NCBI GenBank assembly: GCA_024276275.1
Contig: JAJRXM010000004.1
Coordinates: forward strand, 1-34,866
Direction of reading: 5' to 3'
Length of the DNA stretch: 34,866 nucleotides
From: Candidatus Zixiibacteriota bacterium
Lineage (GTDB): Bacteria > Zixibacteria > MSB-5A5 > GN15 > FEB-12
The notes below the pieces were generated by a model that was given only the letters and a program-made list of their open reading frames with translations, ran no database searches and had not been told where the DNA came from. Positions 32,336 to 34,866 of this stretch are shown piece after piece. The position numbers were made by a program, and so were the translations under genes. Positions within the stretch are counted from its first letter, which is position 1. Every line of letters begins with the position of its first letter.

Positions 32336-33322
32336 ATGAAAAGGATTTTCAATACATTACTTATAGCAATAACTTTTTTCTTGTTGTTACAATCAACAAG
32401 TTCAGCACAAAGTTATAAAATAGGTAGTGGAGATATTTTAGAGGTACGTTTTTGGCAGGAAGCCACTCTTAATACTACCGTTCGTGTAGCCGAAAACGGT
32501 AAAATTACAATCGATATCATCGGTGAATTAGATGCGTTCGGTAAGACAACTAATCAACTACAAGATGATATTGTTCGTCAAATGTCCAGATTAAATGCAC
32601 GTATTTCTCAAGTTGTGGTTCGGGTTATTGAGTTTAACTATCAACATGTTTTTCTAAAAGGTCAGATTACTACTCCGGGAAAGCATAATTTTGAAAAAAT
32701 ACCTGATTTATGGACTATTATTAACGAGGGTGGCGGAATTACTGAATACGGTGATTTATCGAGGGTTACTATAATTCGTGGTGGTAAAGAGGCAGGAAAA
32801 ATTGAAGTTATCAATGTTGCCGAAGCTATCGAAAACGGTACGCTTAACAAACTGCCTAAAATTAATAGACAGGATACTATCGAAATTCCACGTACATCGG
32901 CAAATCTTCCATCCGGTGAATTTTCTCAACAAATAGGTGCTAAAAACCAATTTTATGTAATCGGAGCGGTAAATACTCCGGGACCGTTAGTATTTGAAGA
33001 CAATATCGATATTTTGGATGCCTTAGCTCTTGCCGGCGGTCCGACAGAAACTGCTGATTTAAGCAGGGCTCGTATTATTTCAAAAGACGGAATATATGCA
33101 CAAACTATTCAAATTGATTTGGAGAAGTATTCTGTAACCGGTAATGTACCGCGTTATTTTCTAAAAAAAGAAGATACTTTTTTGCTTCCAAATGATAGAG
33201 GTGGTTTTATTGGAAGAAATATTGGGACTATCGGTGCTGTTGCCGGAGTGATTACTTCAGGCCTCCTGATTTATCTGCAGTTCGAAAGAAATAATACTAC
33301 TACAACCGGAGGACTTCGGTAA
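32336..33322 (+). CDS. Wza-like polysaccharide export protein (SLBB repeats)
   Basis: An outer-membrane or periplasmic polysaccharide exporter of 328 residues. The signal peptide is cleaved near SSA/QSY. A Poly_export domain (about 26-105, with YKIGSGDILEVRFW) is followed by two SLBB domains (about 106-185, VFLKGQITTPGKHNF, and 205-285, FYVIGAVNTPGPLVF). Classical Wza is a lipoprotein, but no lipobox cysteine is present here. Instead the C-terminus has a hydrophobic helix (about 293-315), which may span the outer membrane or anchor the protein otherwise. AGGA lies eight bases before the ATG. The next gene starts two bases after the stop, so it is co-translated with the chain-length protein. 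Confidence 0.9.
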   Translation: MKRIFNTLLIAITFFLLLQSTSSAQSYKIGSGDILEVRFWQEATLNTTVRVAENGKITIDIIGELDAFGKTTNQLQDDIVRQMSRLNARISQVVVRVIEFNYQHVFLKGQITTPGKHNFEKIPDLWTIINEGGGITEYGDLSRVTIIRGGKEAGKIEVINVAEAIENGTLNKLPKINRQDTIEIPRTSANLPSGEFSQQIGAKNQFYVIGAVNTPGPLVFEDNIDILDALALAGGPTETADLSRARIISKDGIYAQTIQIDLEKYSVTGNVPRYFLKKEDTFLLPNDRGGFIGRNIGTIGAVAGVITSGLLIYLQFERNNTTTTGGLR

Positions 33323-33324
33323 TT

Positions 33325-34824
33325 ATGTTAAAACCGAAACCTGTAAAATCTTTAGATATCAGAGAAATACTGACAATTCTCAAAAAAAGGAAATGGCTCA
33401 TAATCATTCCGATGATTTTAGTAACCGGAATAGCGTACGGTGCTACATTTTTTATGGCACCTAAATATGAATCGTCAACTATTGTGTGGATAGACCGTCC
33501 CTCTAATGTCTCTTCAGAGCTTCAAAGAATATTGGGCGGTACTAATCGTCGTGAAAGCAGAGAAGAACAGCGTAATCGCAGGTTAGCAATCGAGGCGGAG
33601 TTAACATCGCAAGGGTACTTGTTTCAACTGATTGAAAATTTACGTATTGATGAAGATCCGGATATATCTCGAGAGGCAGCCAAATTACGAGAAACAAATA
33701 CTACAATTTCCTTAGAGCAGATAAAATTTAATTTATTGGTAGAAAAATTACGAGAACAAATATCAGTTTCGTTTTACGGCTCTGACCAAATAAAGATAAC
33801 AGTCGAATCGGAAAGTCCTATTCTTGCCAGAGATATTGCCGAGCAGTTAACTACTATTCTTGAGGCAGAAAAAACAAAATATGAAATGCAAAAGATTTCG
33901 GATAATCAGCGATTTACTGATGTACAGCTTAAAAAAACAGAACAGTATTATCAGTTAGCTATTGATTCTCTTAATGATGCCAGAGTCCGATTATCAAATC
34001 TGCAGCTTCCTGAAAATATAGCTTCTGAAGAGAATAGATTAGACATTCTTTCTACCATAGATAATATTGATTTGGAAACAGATGATTATCTGAATGCACA
34101 AAAATCTATACGTAAGCAGTTAAAAGAGTATGAACTTGATAACCTTACATTTAAGTTTTCTGATACGATGGTTGAATTACGAACTACTATCGACGGACTT
34201 ATCACCAGCTATGTAAATATGATGGAAAAATATACCTGGAATGATCAGAATGTTATCAATGTCAATATCCGTTTAAACGATAATACCAGGTTACTCGAAA
34301 ACACAATAAAATCAATTATTGAAAAAGAATTTGCCACATATCCTGAAAACCAAATGTCAATTCTTGTGAGAAGTTATATTGTCAGGGAAAATTTAGATAT
34401 TCTGAATTCAAAAAAACGAAAACTTAAACAATCCCTAAAAAGAATTGATGATAGTATCAATATGATTCCAAAGTTAGAGTCAGAAATCAATGAGCTTGTA
34501 AATCAAGTTGCTGATTATCGTCGCTATCGTGATGCATTTAAAACAGAAGAAACTACGGTAGGTCTTTTATCTGAGCGGGCAAAAGAGAGAACTACTTATA
34601 AAATTATAGAACCTGCGAAACTACCTCTTGAACCCTTTTGGCCAAATAAGCGTAATGTCATTTTAATCGGACTTGTTTTAGGAGTTGTCTTAGGTGGTGC
34701 TTTTGTCTTTTTGTTTGAACTGTTAGATAATTCATTTAAAAGAGTTGAAGATATTGAGGATGAGTTAGGTGTAAGGGTAGTGGCTACTATTCCTAAAATT
34801 GAAAAATATCATTTATATCGGTGA
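33325..34824 (+). CDS. Wzz/GumC-like polysaccharide chain-length determinant
   Basis: A polysaccharide co-polymerase of 499 residues in the inner membrane. It has an N-terminal Wzz domain with a first transmembrane helix (about 24-46, KKRKWLIIIPMILVTGIAYG), a long periplasmic coiled-coil region (about 100-430), the PxxP-type segment LPLEPFWPNKR before the second transmembrane helix (about 440-465), and a short cytoplasmic tail with FKRVEDIEDELGV. The attached tyrosine kinase domain found in some members is absent; the next gene, starting five bases after the stop, may supply it. Part of an exopolysaccharide export operon with the preceding gene. Confidence 0.9.
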   Translation: MLKPKPVKSLDIREILTILKKRKWLIIIPMILVTGIAYGATFFMAPKYESSTIVWIDRPSNVSSELQRILGGTNRRESREEQRNRRLAIEAELTSQGYLFQLIENLRIDEDPDISREAAKLRETNTTISLEQIKFNLLVEKLREQISVSFYGSDQIKITVESESPILARDIAEQLTTILEAEKTKYEMQKISDNQRFTDVQLKKTEQYYQLAIDSLNDARVRLSNLQLPENIASEENRLDILSTIDNIDLETDDYLNAQKSIRKQLKEYELDNLTFKFSDTMVELRTTIDGLITSYVNMMEKYTWNDQNVINVNIRLNDNTRLLENTIKSIIEKEFATYPENQMSILVRSYIVRENLDILNSKKRKLKQSLKRIDDSINMIPKLESEINELVNQVADYRRYRDAFKTEETTVGLLSERAKERTTYKIIEPAKLPLEPFWPNKRNVILIGLVLGVVLGGAFVFLFELLDNSFKRVEDIEDELGVRVVATIPKIEKYHLYR

Positions 34825-34828
34825 GTAT

Positions 34829-34866
34829 ATGGAAACATACAGATTAAACAGTAAACTAGTTGAAAA
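34829..34866 (+). CDS. Start of a further gene, cut by the window edge
   Basis: ATG at 34829 begins METYRLNSKLVE and runs off the end. Position right after a chain-length determinant suggests a tyrosine-kinase-like ATPase (CpsD/CapB type) or another export protein, but 12 codons cannot show this. A GTG at 34821 is closed by a stop after eight codons. Confidence 0.35.
   Translation, partial: METYRLNSKLVE

Noticed and set aside
1-34866. CRISPR arrays, tRNA or rRNA genes, transposases, prophage genes
   Set aside because: No regularly spaced repeats, cloverleaf-like or rRNA-like segments, or recognisable mobile-element proteins were seen on either strand.

Overview
The window looks like chromosomal DNA from an AT-rich Gram-negative bacterium, probably an uncultivated lineage of the FCB type (Zixibacteria, Cloacimonadota and Marinimicrobia-like groups). 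That placement is inference. It rests on outer-membrane proteins (TamA/TamB, PorV-like barrel, Wza-like exporter), a FlgD-like C-terminal domain on a large secreted protein, an RsbW/RsbU/STAS partner-switching module, and intergenic repeat-like sequences of the GTCA..TGAGC..GTCGAA kind. No rRNA, tRNA, CRISPR array or insertion sequence was recognised.

Layout. 1-4452 (minus strand): an APC permease cut off after about nine membrane segments, a small outer-membrane barrel protein, and the folate genes pabC and pabB. 4676-13392 (plus strand, tightly packed): an ECF sigma factor, its zinc-finger anti-sigma factor, an HtrA/DegS-like protein that has lost all three catalytic residues, a carboxymuconolactone-decarboxylase-like protein, TamB (split by one in-frame TAA) and TamA. 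This reads as an envelope-stress and outer-membrane assembly operon. 13538-15839: iscS and mnmA, which together make 2-thiouridine in tRNA. 16188-18781: a CaCA calcium/sodium antiporter and NhaA. 18794-19472 (minus): a decayed, frameshifted beta-strand-rich gene. 19551-21855: an RRM RNA-binding protein with a strong terminator, then ymdB and folD. 22126-27659: a 1237-residue secreted protein with a FlgD-like C-terminal domain, coupled to a PorV-like barrel fused to TPR repeats. 27685-30480: one polypeptide carrying both an RsbW-type kinase and an RsbU-type phosphatase around a membrane sensor, followed by a STAS antagonist whose reading frame continues for about 95 codons beyond an A10 tract. 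30559-32202: a GGDEF diguanylate cyclase. 32336 to the end: a Wza-like exporter, a Wzz/GumC-like chain-length protein and the first codons of another gene, the start of an exopolysaccharide operon.

How the parts may fit. The ECF sigma factor, membrane anti-sigma factor and dead protease probably sense envelope state, and they sit in one run of genes with the TAM translocation machinery. The second regulatory block (kinase-phosphatase, STAS, GGDEF) lies just upstream of polysaccharide export genes, so it may control matrix production. Both links are inferred from gene order.

Most notable: (1) a DegS/HtrA pseudoprotease with H, D and S replaced by E, G and Q, coupled to a sigma/anti-sigma pair; (2) a STAS protein with a candidate slippage or -1 frameshift site that would add a winged-helix-like tail; (3) a TamB gene interrupted by a single in-frame stop; (4) a kinase-sensor-phosphatase fusion; (5) a probable cargo/shuttle pair for type IX-like secretion.
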